Positions 7,721-13,671 of a stretch of DNA of 13,671 nt are shown piece by piece. Location: the NCBI GenBank assembly GCA_964623265.1, contig CAZUTK010000071.1:1-13671 (forward strand), in the 5' to 3' direction. Under the pieces are notes generated by a model, which saw nothing but the letters and a program-made list of their open reading frames with translations, was not told the origin of the DNA and did no database searches. Source of the stretch: CAZUTK01 sp964623265. GTDB lineage: Bacteria > Electryoneota > B3-LCP. A program made the translations under genes and the position numbers. Each line of letters begins with the position of its first letter. Positions within the stretch are counted from its first letter, which is position 1.

Positions 7721-7835
7721 TTGAAGTTAGACCTTCCAACCGCGACTCGATGTTTTCTTCCCGGGACGACTTCCTTCAACGGGTGCCGACGCATTCGGCG
7801 TCTCGAGGCGGAATTCTGATGCGAAGGGGTGCAAG

Positions 7836-8438
7836 ATGAGCTCGAAAAAGGGGTCTGCGCGACTCGTCGAATTTCTCTCCAAGGCGGCGAAAATGATGCT
7901 CTATCAGCCCTTCTACGACGCCGCCGTACCGGTCATCAAGCAGACGCTGGAGAATTTCATCAGCGGTCAAAGGGACCCTGAGCACGAGCTGTGGAAAGAC
8001 CGCATCTGCTCGGTCAATCTGATTCTTGATCTGGAACCGGATGTCCGCCGCAAATACACCCGCTTGCTGGTCTTTCTGTTTCGAGAGGGATTGGATGACG
8101 ATTTGAAAAATGTGCAGCATTTCTTAAGCACCGTCATCGAAATGGATGGGGAAGAAGAAGCCGGCAGGATCATCCGCCATCTGGCGCAAACCATCGGTGA
8201 AAGCGGCACCGACAGCGACTTCCTCGACGCGCTTCAGTTTTTAGCCGCGCATCGAATTATCGGACAGCCGGAATTAACGGAGAAAGTCGCCGCTGTGGAG
8301 TCGAAAGGAGAAGCCCGGGAGCTTTCTCAGCTCACCGAGTCGGTGGAAGCTCTGACCGAATGGTTTAAGGCGGATCTGAAGAGACGGCAGGAAGCCCGCC
8401 GCGCCCACAAGAAATCCTCTCCAAAGAAGAGTATCTGA
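7836..8438 (+). CDS. Hypothetical protein, helical and charged, family not recognised
   Basis: A 200-residue soluble protein with no signal peptide or membrane segment. It appears almost entirely alpha-helical. Residues 1-120 contain amphipathic helices with mixed hydrophobic and charged residues (YQPFYDAAVPVIKQTLENF, RRKYTRLLVFLFREGL). Residues 145-185 look like a charged helix of possible coiled-coil nature. The last 20 residues are strongly basic (ending KKSSPKKSI), which could bind nucleic acid or acidic membrane lipids. The ATG is preceded by AAGGGG six bases away; an ATG at 7819 in another frame stops at once. It is the first gene of a three-gene operon and its stop lies two bases before the start of the membrane protein, so the two products probably work together. 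I do not recognise the family. Confidence 0.75.
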   Translation: MSSKKGSARLVEFLSKAAKMMLYQPFYDAAVPVIKQTLENFISGQRDPEHELWKDRICSVNLILDLEPDVRRKYTRLLVFLFREGLDDDLKNVQHFLSTVIEMDGEEEAGRIIRHLAQTIGESGTDSDFLDALQFLAAHRIIGQPELTEKVAAVESKGEARELSQLTESVEALTEWFKADLKRRQEARRAHKKSSPKKSI

Positions 8439-8440
8439 AG

Positions 8441-9487
8441 ATGCAAGATGACACCACTCGCCCATCGGATGCGCCGTCCGGCGATGAAGGCCGCAAAGAT
8501 GGTTCGCGCCTTTTCGAACTCTTGCAACTGCTGGGATTGCTTTTAGGCGCCTTAGGCAAATCCGGCAAGAAGATCTTTCCAGAGGCATCTGAGCTGGTTC
8601 ACAGCGGACTGGCGCTTGGCAAGGCATTTCTCGACTGGGTGCTTTACTTCTTCAAGCATCCAATCATTTTATGGACGCTGAGATTATATTTCGGCTTGCT
8701 GCCACTGCTGGCGGTCATCGCTCTGATTCTCGGTTTCCGCGCGACGGCTTATGCTCTGTTCATTGCGCAAATCGCGCTGCTCACTTTCACCACTTTCATC
8801 CTGGCGGCGTTGATGCGGCGGGTGAAGCTGGGATTTCTCTATCGCCTCTTGATTGATCTGAGCGTCATCGAATTTCTGCTGCTTTCCGCGCTCAATTTCT
8901 TCATCCTTTTCCCCATCCGCCTGCTGACGCCCTTACAAATCATCACGCTGTTCGGGCTTCTGATCGCGGCGATCCCTCTCTCTTTGATCATCAACAACCG
9001 CTGGCGTTACGGCTGGACAGTCATTTACGCGCTTTCCGCCCTGCCGCTGGTCTTTTACCTCGTTTTTCCAGAAGGCAAGGTGCGCAGCTGGGTGGGTGAA
9101 CGATCCGCCTATCAGGGATTGGTTTCCGTCGTGACGACGGCGCCGCTGCAGGCTTTCGACGAGCATGGGGGAAAAATGAACCTGACCATCCTTGCCGGCG
9201 ACACGCTGATCGTCAACTTCAGTGAGAAGATTTCGGTGATGAAGCAATTCACCGCTTTCCGCGCCCTTCTCGATTCCATCAACAGCCCGGCGGTTTACGT
9301 GCCGCTGATGCGGGAGGTCAACTATTACAGAATCAGCGCCGGAAATAATGCAGGAAGTGACCCCTTCGCGACAAGAAGCAAGCGCATTGACGATCCGTCT
9401 GCTGAACATCCACGGAATTTGAATGAATCGCACGATCCGAATCGCCGCTCTACAGAGACGGGTGGGCGTCCCGATTCCTCCCGATGA
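8441..9487 (+). CDS. Hypothetical inner-membrane protein with five predicted helices
   Basis: A 348-residue protein, family not recognised. A polar N-terminus (1-22) is followed by an amphipathic stretch (24-40), then five hydrophobic segments at about 76-98, 102-124, 136-158, 163-185 and 190-209. A soluble domain of about 90 residues follows (210-300) with a beta-like run MNLTILAGDTLIVNF. The last 45 residues are polar and low-complexity in character (ending GGRPDSSR) and overlap the next gene by 65 bases. A different frame ends with TGA at 9420-9422, exactly abutting the next ATG, so the annotated C-terminus may be the product of a frameshift. Its start lies two bases after the preceding stop, which implies translational coupling. 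A membrane partner of the helical protein or of the hydrolase is plausible but inferred only from gene order. Confidence 0.75.
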   Translation: MQDDTTRPSDAPSGDEGRKDGSRLFELLQLLGLLLGALGKSGKKIFPEASELVHSGLALGKAFLDWVLYFFKHPIILWTLRLYFGLLPLLAVIALILGFRATAYALFIAQIALLTFTTFILAALMRRVKLGFLYRLLIDLSVIEFLLLSALNFFILFPIRLLTPLQIITLFGLLIAAIPLSLIINNRWRYGWTVIYALSALPLVFYLVFPEGKVRSWVGERSAYQGLVSVVTTAPLQAFDEHGGKMNLTILAGDTLIVNFSEKISVMKQFTAFRALLDSINSPAVYVPLMREVNYYRISAGNNAGSDPFATRSKRIDDPSAEHPRNLNESHDPNRRSTETGGRPDSSR

Positions 9488-10172
9488 ATTCGATCGGCTG
9501 CGGGAGCAAGGCGTCGAACTGGCTTGCCTGCCGGAATACTTCTTCATCCCATCATCCGCGAGCAGCCAGCAGGAAACGCTTGCGCTGCGCTCCGAAATTT
9601 TGGCTTCCCTTGAAGATTATTCCCTGCGGCTGCACGGGATCATCGTAGGCGGATCGTTAGTCGAAGAAGAGAACGGCAGACTATTCGCCGCCTGCCATGT
9701 CTTCGACCGCGGACGGCACATCGGATTGTATCGCAAAATGCACCCCACGGATCATGAACGCCACGTGGGAATCCATCCGGGAAATCAGCCGGTAGTTCTG
9801 GAAATCCGCGGACTGCGGTTGGGCTTGCTGATCTGCGCCGATGCGCTGTTCCCGGACAGCGTGCACACGCTGGCGCCTTTGAAGCCCGACCTGATCGCCA
9901 TTCCCACCGCCAGCCCCTACCGCCCGAATGACACGGTCGAGGAAAAATTTTTGCGGGATCGGGAGATATTCCAATCCGCCGCACGGATCACCCACGCGAC
10001 CGTGCTGAAAACCTGCGGAGTGGGGACTTTGATGGGAGAAAGACTGCAAGGCAGAAGCCTGATTTGCAACTCTCAGAGCATTTTAGCTCGGGTGGCCCCG
10101 GATTCCGAAGGCGAGGAAACAACATTGACGGCATTGTGCTCCTTAAAAGAAATATCCCTTGATCGTCACTGA
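9423..10172 (+). CDS. Carbon-nitrogen hydrolase (nitrilase superfamily)
   Basis: A 249-residue cytoplasmic enzyme of the nitrilase/amidase fold that cleaves a carbon-nitrogen bond in an amide or similar substrate. The catalytic triad is visible: Glu38 in ELACLPEYFF (33-41 region), Lys105 in GLYRKMHP, and Cys138 in GLLICADALFP. The helper Glu112 in HPTDHE is also present. The length is close to that of single-domain family members (about 260-280), slightly short at the C-terminus. There is no membrane part, so it is not the apolipoprotein acyltransferase Lnt. The substrate cannot be predicted; omega-amidase-like, carbamoylase-like and other activities remain possible. Only a weak ribosome binding site (GGAA) precedes the ATG, consistent with coupling to the upstream gene. 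It ends the operon that starts at 7836, with the tolQ promoter next. Confidence 0.85.
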   Translation: MNRTIRIAALQRRVGVPIPPDEFDRLREQGVELACLPEYFFIPSSASSQQETLALRSEILASLEDYSLRLHGIIVGGSLVEEENGRLFAACHVFDRGRHIGLYRKMHPTDHERHVGIHPGNQPVVLEIRGLRLGLLICADALFPDSVHTLAPLKPDLIAIPTASPYRPNDTVEEKFLRDREIFQSAARITHATVLKTCGVGTLMGERLQGRSLICNSQSILARVAPDSEGEETTLTALCSLKEISLDRH

Positions 10173-10219
10173 TACATCCCGTTGATTTCGGGAACTTCAA
10201 TCCTGCAGCGAGCATAAAC

Positions 10220-10257
10220 AAGGCAAAAAATAGATTTCCCGAATTCGCTTGCCTTTT
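10220..10257 (+). terminator. Weak candidate terminator after the carbon-nitrogen hydrolase gene
   Basis: AAGGCAA (10220-10226) pairs with TTGCCTT (10249-10255) across a 22-base loop, ending in a short T run (10254-10257). The stem is only 7 bp and its right arm overlaps the -35 of the tol promoter, so it may be coincidental. Confidence 0.25.
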
Positions 10258-10277
10258 CCAGTTTATAAGCGTATATT
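10249..10277 (+). promoter_or_regulatory. Sigma70-type promoter for the tol-pal operon
   Basis: TTGCCT (10249-10254), a 17-base spacer and TATATT (10272-10277) make a good -35/-10 pair about 76 bases of leader upstream of tolQ. It lies in the 187-base gap that separates tol from the preceding operon, which supports independent transcription of tol-pal. Confidence 0.55.
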
Positions 10278-10359
10278 TCGTTTTCACGATTCTTTTCACA
10301 GCCGATTAAGTGAAATTGCAGGAAGATGACAGGAATCGCTTACCCGGGCGAGATCATCC

Positions 10360-11046
10360 ATGGATAATTTTTCCGCTGACTTGGTTACCTTGCTTCGTTC
10401 CGCTTCCGGATTGGCTCAAGCGGTTCTAGTGCTGCTTTTGGGGATGTCCATTCTTTCCTGGGGCATCATCATCGAGAAGTGGTGGGCTTTTCAACGCGCG
10501 AGAAAGGCTCGGAACCAGATACAGAACATCTCGATCCATAAATTCGATCCGGACGAACTGCGATTGAAGCTGGATCGCCTGCAACACGCGCTGATTTCCA
10601 GGGTCTTCCATCGCGTCTATCTCGAATACTTTTCCGCTCACCGCCAGGAAAGCGATGAAGAGACGTTGACGCGGCTTTTGCAGCGGCAGGGGGCTGAAGA
10701 AATCTCCCGAATGGAAGCGCGGGTCGGCATTCTCGCCACCGTCGGATCCGTCAGCCCCTTCATCGGGCTTTTCGGCACCGTCTGGGGAGTCATGCGGGCA
10801 TTTATGAACATCGGCACCTGGGGATCCACCTCGCTGGCGGTCGTGGCGCCGGGCATCGCGGAAGCTCTGATCGCCACGGCGGCGGGATTGGCGGCGGCGA
10901 TCCCGGCGGTCGTCTTCTACAACTCTTTTGTGGGGAGACTGCGGGATGAATCCCGCGCTCTGGAGCAGTTTTCCACTGATCTGATTTTAGCGGAGAGAAA
11001 GCGGCGGACCCGTCCGACGACGGTCGCCGGGAGCGTACGGGGATGA
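10360..11046 (+). CDS. tolQ: TolQ, proton channel subunit of the Tol-Pal system (MotA/TolQ/ExbB family)
   Basis: An inner-membrane protein of 228 residues, the normal TolQ length. With TolR it uses the proton gradient to energise the TolA-type transducer, which helps outer-membrane constriction at division. Three membrane helices are visible at about 16-38, 122-144 and 166-188, with the large cytoplasmic loop between the first two. Hallmark motifs are IGLFGTVWGVMRAF (135-148) and APGIAEALIATAAGLAAAIPA; the TVWG-M-AF pattern favours TolQ over ExbB. The start has only a weak purine-rich stretch (GGGCGAG, 10346-10352), and a 13-codon upstream frame (10326-10367) with AGGA in front overlaps the start, so coupling is possible. 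Its TGA overlaps the tolR ATG (ATGA at 11043-11046). Confidence 0.92.
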   Translation: MDNFSADLVTLLRSASGLAQAVLVLLLGMSILSWGIIIEKWWAFQRARKARNQIQNISIHKFDPDELRLKLDRLQHALISRVFHRVYLEYFSAHRQESDEETLTRLLQRQGAEEISRMEARVGILATVGSVSPFIGLFGTVWGVMRAFMNIGTWGSTSLAVVAPGIAEALIATAAGLAAAIPAVVFYNSFVGRLRDESRALEQFSTDLILAERKRRTRPTTVAGSVRG

Positions 11047-11447
11047 AGGTTCAATTCGAACAATCCCGCATGTCCGAGATCAACGTGACGCCGTTGGTGG
11101 ATGTTTTTCTCGTTTTATTGATTATCTTTATGATCAGCGCGCCGATGCTGAAATCCGCCTATGAAATCAACCTACCCAAATCCACCAAGGCTCAGCCGAC
11201 ATCGAGCGAAGGCATTGATATCACGCTGGCTCAGGGCGGCGTCATCTTCATAGACAACAGCCAGGTGGCAAAGCCGGACTTCAGCAGCGCGTTTAAGCAG
11301 ATCTATTCGCCGAACAATCCGCGGCCGGTGTTCGTGCGCGCCGACGGCGGCTTGCCCTATCAGGAGATCATCGAAGCCCTGGATGTAATCCGCCAGGCGG
11401 GCGCCACCGATATCGGTCTGGTTACACAAGCTCCCAAGCCACGATGA
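11043..11447 (+). CDS. tolR: TolR, biopolymer transport protein (ExbD/TolR family)
   Basis: A 134-residue protein with one N-terminal membrane helix (about 17-37) and a periplasmic domain. The signature SEINVTPLVDVFLVLLIIFM carries the family's essential aspartate as Asp20, the residue that takes part in proton movement with TolQ. The C-terminal periplasmic part contains VFVRADGGLPYQEIIEALD, the usual ExbD/TolR end. The length is normal for the family. The ATG overlaps the tolQ stop by four bases, and the following transducer gene starts three bases after its stop, so the three are translationally linked. It could in principle be ExbD, but the neighbouring tolB and lipoprotein gene make TolR the better name. 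Confidence 0.92.
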   Translation: MKVQFEQSRMSEINVTPLVDVFLVLLIIFMISAPMLKSAYEINLPKSTKAQPTSSEGIDITLAQGGVIFIDNSQVAKPDFSSAFKQIYSPNNPRPVFVRADGGLPYQEIIEALDVIRQAGATDIGLVTQAPKPR

Positions 11448-11450
11448 ACC

Positions 11451-12155
11451 ATGCTGCGGCGAGCCTACATTTATTCCGCCGGTCTGCATTTCGCGGCGCT
11501 GGCTCTGCTGCTGCTATTGGCGCAGCTGCCAGCTCAACAGAGCCGGTTTACGCGGCGATATCAGCCGGTGCGTCTGGTGGCACCTCCGGGTATGCCGGGA
11601 CCGAGCGCCAAACCTGCGCCGGAGGAACAAGCCAAGAGCGAAGCGCCGGCACAGAAACCGCAGACGGCAGAGAGGAGAGTCGCGGAAAAAACGGATAAAG
11701 CGAAACCGATCGCCAAATCCGAATCCAAACCGACGACAACGCCAAAAGCTGCCGGCAAAGAGTCCCCCGGCGGAAAACAGCAGACGCAGCAGCAAACCGG
11801 CACTTCCACCGTAACCGGGACAGGAATCGGCGCTGGCGGCGGAAGTTCTCTACAATTGGATGGAGCGAACTTTCCGTATCCATATTATCTGAGCAATATA
11901 CAGATCAAGATTTTATCGAACTTCAAACCGACGATCGGCGCGAAGCAAGCCAAGGAATTAAAAGCGGTCGTCTACTTTATGATCGAAAAGTCGGGGAAGA
12001 TATCGAATGTGAAACTGGAAGAGAAGTCGGGTCATTTCCTTTTCGATCAGGAAGCACAGCGCGCGGTGCTGCGTTCGAATCCACTGCCGGCTCTGCCGCC
12101 GGCATTCGGAAGCGACCGATTGGGGGTGCACTTTGAATTTGTCGGAACGCCTTAG
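11451..12155 (+). CDS. tolA: TolA-like energy transducer with TonB-type C-terminal domain
   Basis: A 234-residue protein anchored in the inner membrane by one helix (about 8-27) and spanning the periplasm. The helix carries Ser9-x3-His13, matching the conserved Ser/His pair that TonB and TolA use to engage ExbB-ExbD or TolQ-TolR. A low-complexity linker rich in Pro, Ala, Lys, Glu and Gln (about 38-132) is the periplasmic spacer. Residues 145-234 form the TonB-like C-terminal fold: LKAVVYFMIEKSGKISNVKLEEKSG, then FDQEAQRAVLRSNPLPALPP. This C-terminal type is what many non-proteobacterial Tol clusters carry in place of classical TolA. Position between tolR and tolB supports the TolA role, though a general TonB family protein annotation would also fit. 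The start lies three bases after tolR; the end overlaps the tolB start by 23 bases. Confidence 0.82.
   Translation: MLRRAYIYSAGLHFAALALLLLLAQLPAQQSRFTRRYQPVRLVAPPGMPGPSAKPAPEEQAKSEAPAQKPQTAERRVAEKTDKAKPIAKSESKPTTTPKAAGKESPGGKQQTQQQTGTSTVTGTGIGAGGGSSLQLDGANFPYPYYLSNIQIKILSNFKPTIGAKQAKELKAVVYFMIEKSGKISNVKLEEKSGHFLFDQEAQRAVLRSNPLPALPPAFGSDRLGVHFEFVGTP
12122..12135 (+). promoter_or_regulatory. Ribosome binding site and TTG start codon of tolB
   Basis: GGGGG (12122-12126) lies six bases before TTG at 12133-12135. The first in-frame ATG comes only at codon 38, after the whole signal peptide, so a non-ATG start is required. A second TTG at 12139 is the only close alternative. Confidence 0.6.
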
Positions 12156-13476
12156 AACTGTCATCACGATACAAGCTCTTTCTCAATTCTGCATCTTGCT
12201 GTTCCTGCTGTCGGGCACTCGAGCGTTTGCTCAGGATGAGGTCATGCCGGAAGTGTTCCTCAGCGGCAAAGTCGCTCTGACGGATCGCATCCCACTGCAT
12301 TTCACCGGCATTGTGAATGCGGACTGCACGATATCCGCCGCCATTGACACGCTGGAACGGATTCTCGTGCGCGATTTGACGCTCAGCGGCTTCTTCGATC
12401 TGCGCTTGCCGAACCTTCCGCCGGACACGGCGAGATCCAAATCCCGCACGACGATCACGTATCTCGACGGCGTGTTCCATTCCGGCGAAACGAGCCGGGC
12501 GGAAATCCATCTCCGTTCGGCTTTTCGAGCCGAACCGTTCTGGGAGAAATCGTACGAATTTCCGACACCGAAAGCCCGGGCGGCGGCGCATCGCATCGCG
12601 GCGGATTTGATCCGGCAGATGACCGGCGAACCGTCCGTCCTGCAGACGCGCATCGCCTTCACGGGTCACACCAGCACCGGCAAGGAGATCTTTTCGACGA
12701 CGTTCGACGGCTTCGATCTGGTTCAGCATACCAACCAGAAGAGCTCCGCGCTTTCGCCGGCGTGGTCTCCGGATGGAAAGCGGATCGCTTATACGAGCTT
12801 TTTGAATGGACAAGCGGATATCTTTATTCTGGATGTCGCCAGCGGGAAATACAGCGTTTTTCAGGATGCGCCCGGAGTGGATTCCGCTCCGAATTGGTCT
12901 CCGGACGGCAATTCGCTGGCTTATAGTTCTTCACAAGACGGCAACGCGGAAATTTACGTCCGCGGAGTGGACGGCGGAACCGACCGCAGGCTAACGTTTT
13001 CTTGGGCGATCGAAACCTCGCCGTCCTGGTCTCCGACAGGGCGGGAATTGGCGTTTACCTCGGATCGTTTAGGAAAGCCGCAGGTTTTCATTATGGATGA
13101 AAACGGAGCGGATCAGCGCCGTTTGACGATGTACGGAGAATACAACGATTCGCCGGCTTGGTCGCCGCGCGGCGAAATGATCGCCTATGTTCGCCGCGAC
13201 AACGACGGGTTCCAGATTTACCTGACGGACCCTCGCGGCGAAAAGCACGTCAAATTGACGAGCGGGCCCGGGCGAAACATGGATCCCTGCTGGTCGCCGG
13301 ACGGGCTGCGCATCGCGTTCACTTCCGATCGCAGCGGGATGAATCAGATTTACACGATGGACCTCTACGGTCGGGGCGTGGAACGGGTGACGTATCTACC
13401 CATGCCGTGCAGCAATCCGACCTGGTCACCGGTGTTGGAGGATTCAGACGAAATGATCATAACATCTAAAAAATAA
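12133..13476 (+). CDS. tolB: TolB, periplasmic beta-propeller protein of the Tol-Pal system
   Basis: A 447-residue periplasmic protein that interacts with Pal and, in other bacteria, with TolA. It begins with a signal peptide (about 1-33): hydrophobic core FCILLFLLSG and cleavage after AFA. The N-terminal TolB domain spans about 38-165. The C-terminal propeller has six WSP repeats whose tryptophans fall at 211, 255, 299, 343, 387 and 431, exactly 44 residues apart, with repeated patterns such as WSPDGKRIAYTS, WSPDGNSLAYSS and WSPDGLRIAFTS. Length and blade number fit TolB. It starts with TTG and overlaps the transducer gene by 23 bases, so its translation is probably coupled. It is followed after 51 bases by a lipoprotein gene with a strong ribosome binding site, the usual place for pal. 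Confidence 0.92.
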   Translation: MNLSERLRTVITIQALSQFCILLFLLSGTRAFAQDEVMPEVFLSGKVALTDRIPLHFTGIVNADCTISAAIDTLERILVRDLTLSGFFDLRLPNLPPDTARSKSRTTITYLDGVFHSGETSRAEIHLRSAFRAEPFWEKSYEFPTPKARAAAHRIAADLIRQMTGEPSVLQTRIAFTGHTSTGKEIFSTTFDGFDLVQHTNQKSSALSPAWSPDGKRIAYTSFLNGQADIFILDVASGKYSVFQDAPGVDSAPNWSPDGNSLAYSSSQDGNAEIYVRGVDGGTDRRLTFSWAIETSPSWSPTGRELAFTSDRLGKPQVFIMDENGADQRRLTMYGEYNDSPAWSPRGEMIAYVRRDNDGFQIYLTDPRGEKHVKLTSGPGRNMDPCWSPDGLRIAFTSDRSGMNQIYTMDLYGRGVERVTYLPMPCSNPTWSPVLEDSDEMIITSKK

Positions 13477-13527
13477 AGTAAAACAAGCTGAAACACTCAA
13501 CCTCGATCTATTCAATAAGGAGGACCA

Positions 13528-13671
13528 ATGAACCGGAAAGAATTGGTTAAAACTTTTATGGTGGCGGGAGTCCTGCTCCTTGCCGCTTTGGTAATCGTCG
13601 GCTGCGCCAAGAAGACGCCGCCTCCGCCCCCCCCGCCTCCGCCGCCTGCATCGGAAGTCGTCGCGCCGGAT
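13528..13671 (+). CDS. pal: Proline-rich outer-membrane lipoprotein, probably Pal (partial, 3' end outside window)
   Basis: The first 48 codons are present. AAGGAGG (13517-13523) lies four bases before the ATG. The product begins with a lipoprotein signal peptide: basic start MNRKELVK, hydrophobic core, and lipobox IVGC with the lipidated cysteine at position 26. AKKT is followed by ten prolines in a row (31-40), then ASEVVAPD, at the window edge. Pal is an OmpA-like lipoprotein that binds peptidoglycan and TolB; many FCB-type Pal proteins start with such a proline-rich linker. The OmpA-like domain that would prove this lies outside the window, so the name rests on gene order and the lipoprotein start. 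Another envelope lipoprotein of the cluster is possible. Confidence 0.7.
   Translation, partial: MNRKELVKTFMVAGVLLLAALVIVGCAKKTPPPPPPPPPPASEVVAPD

Larger units (their letters stand above)
7456..7835. other. Divergent intergenic promoter region, 380 bases, AT-rich core
   Basis: This gap separates two divergent operons and contains no credible gene. It holds a promoter candidate facing the glycosyltransferase operon (7525-7552) and two facing the plus-strand operon (7661-7689 and 7692-7720). There are several small palindromes: ATTAC-N2-GTAAT (7535-7546), ATTCGAAT (7602-7609) and GCATATGC (7641-7648). GTTAGAC occurs just downstream of a -10 candidate on each strand (minus at 7521-7515, plus at 7726-7732). 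Near the gene at 7836, two overlapping 5-bp hairpins that cannot form together (7785-7799 and 7788-7802) lie in the expected leader RNA. The leader is about 110 bases if the second promoter is used. Confidence 0.6.

Noticed and set aside
11444..11698. 84-codon frame starting at the ATG that overlaps the tolR stop
   Set aside because: The overlapping frame from 11451 has the membrane helix, SxxxH motif and TonB-like C-terminus; this one is a Ser/Ala/Gly-rich shadow.
11977..12813. 278-codon minus-strand frame opposite tolA/tolB
   Set aside because: TolB domain structure and the 44-residue repeat are on the plus strand; the antisense product is Arg-rich with no recognisable features.
12899..13440. 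Periodic WSP repeats as a possible DNA tandem repeat
   Set aside because: The period is at the protein level (44 residues, TolB propeller blades); the DNA copies are too diverged to be a recent repeat.
1..13671. tRNA, rRNA, CRISPR array, insertion sequence or prophage signals
   Set aside because: No clover-leaf-like stretch, regularly spaced direct repeats, transposase or integrase motif, or terminal inverted repeats were seen on either strand.

Overview
This window reads as a stretch of chromosome from a Gram-negative (diderm) bacterium, moderately GC-rich and densely coding. Two clues point to the Fibrobacteres-Chlorobi-Bacteroidetes (FCB) neighbourhood or a related uncultured candidate phylum: the left edge ends in what looks like a type IX secretion (T9SS type A / FlgD-like) C-terminal sorting tail, and the right side carries a complete tolQ-tolR-tolA-tolB-pal order. 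The exact phylum cannot be read from this sequence.

Layout, left to right: (1) 1-64, the last codons of a probable secreted protein, then a 230-base gap with a strong hairpin. (2) 295-1842, a group 2 L-glutamate gamma-semialdehyde dehydrogenase (RocA/PruA type). It is a stand-alone metabolic gene, separated from the convergent operon by a perfect 13-bp hairpin terminator. (3) 7443-1964 on the minus strand, a two-gene operon of very large multidomain enzymes. The first gene fuses two CgeB-like GT-B glycosyltransferase modules to a PAPS-type sulfotransferase. The second carries two GT2 glycosyltransferase domains with a degenerate GT2-like segment between them, then a TPR-like tail. Together they look like a machine for building a sulfated surface glycan. 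(4) 7456-7835, a divergent AT-rich promoter region with good sigma70-type elements facing both ways. (5) 7836-10172 on the plus strand, a tight three-gene operon: an unrecognised helical soluble protein, an unrecognised five-helix membrane protein, and a carbon-nitrogen hydrolase (nitrilase superfamily). (6) 10360 to the right edge, with its own promoter, the Tol-Pal envelope system: tolQ, tolR, a TolA/TonB-like transducer, tolB (TTG start) and the N-terminus of a proline-rich lipoprotein, probably Pal.

How they fit together: the Tol-Pal proteins couple the proton gradient at the inner membrane to outer-membrane constriction and integrity. The glycosyltransferase/sulfotransferase operon and the secreted T9SS-type protein are also cell-surface functions, so most of the window concerns the envelope; the dehydrogenase is the exception. 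The points most worth a second look are the GT-GT-sulfotransferase fusion with its triple-GT2 partner, and the unrecognised gene pair coupled to a nitrilase-family enzyme just upstream of tol. No RNA genes, CRISPR arrays or insertion sequences were seen.
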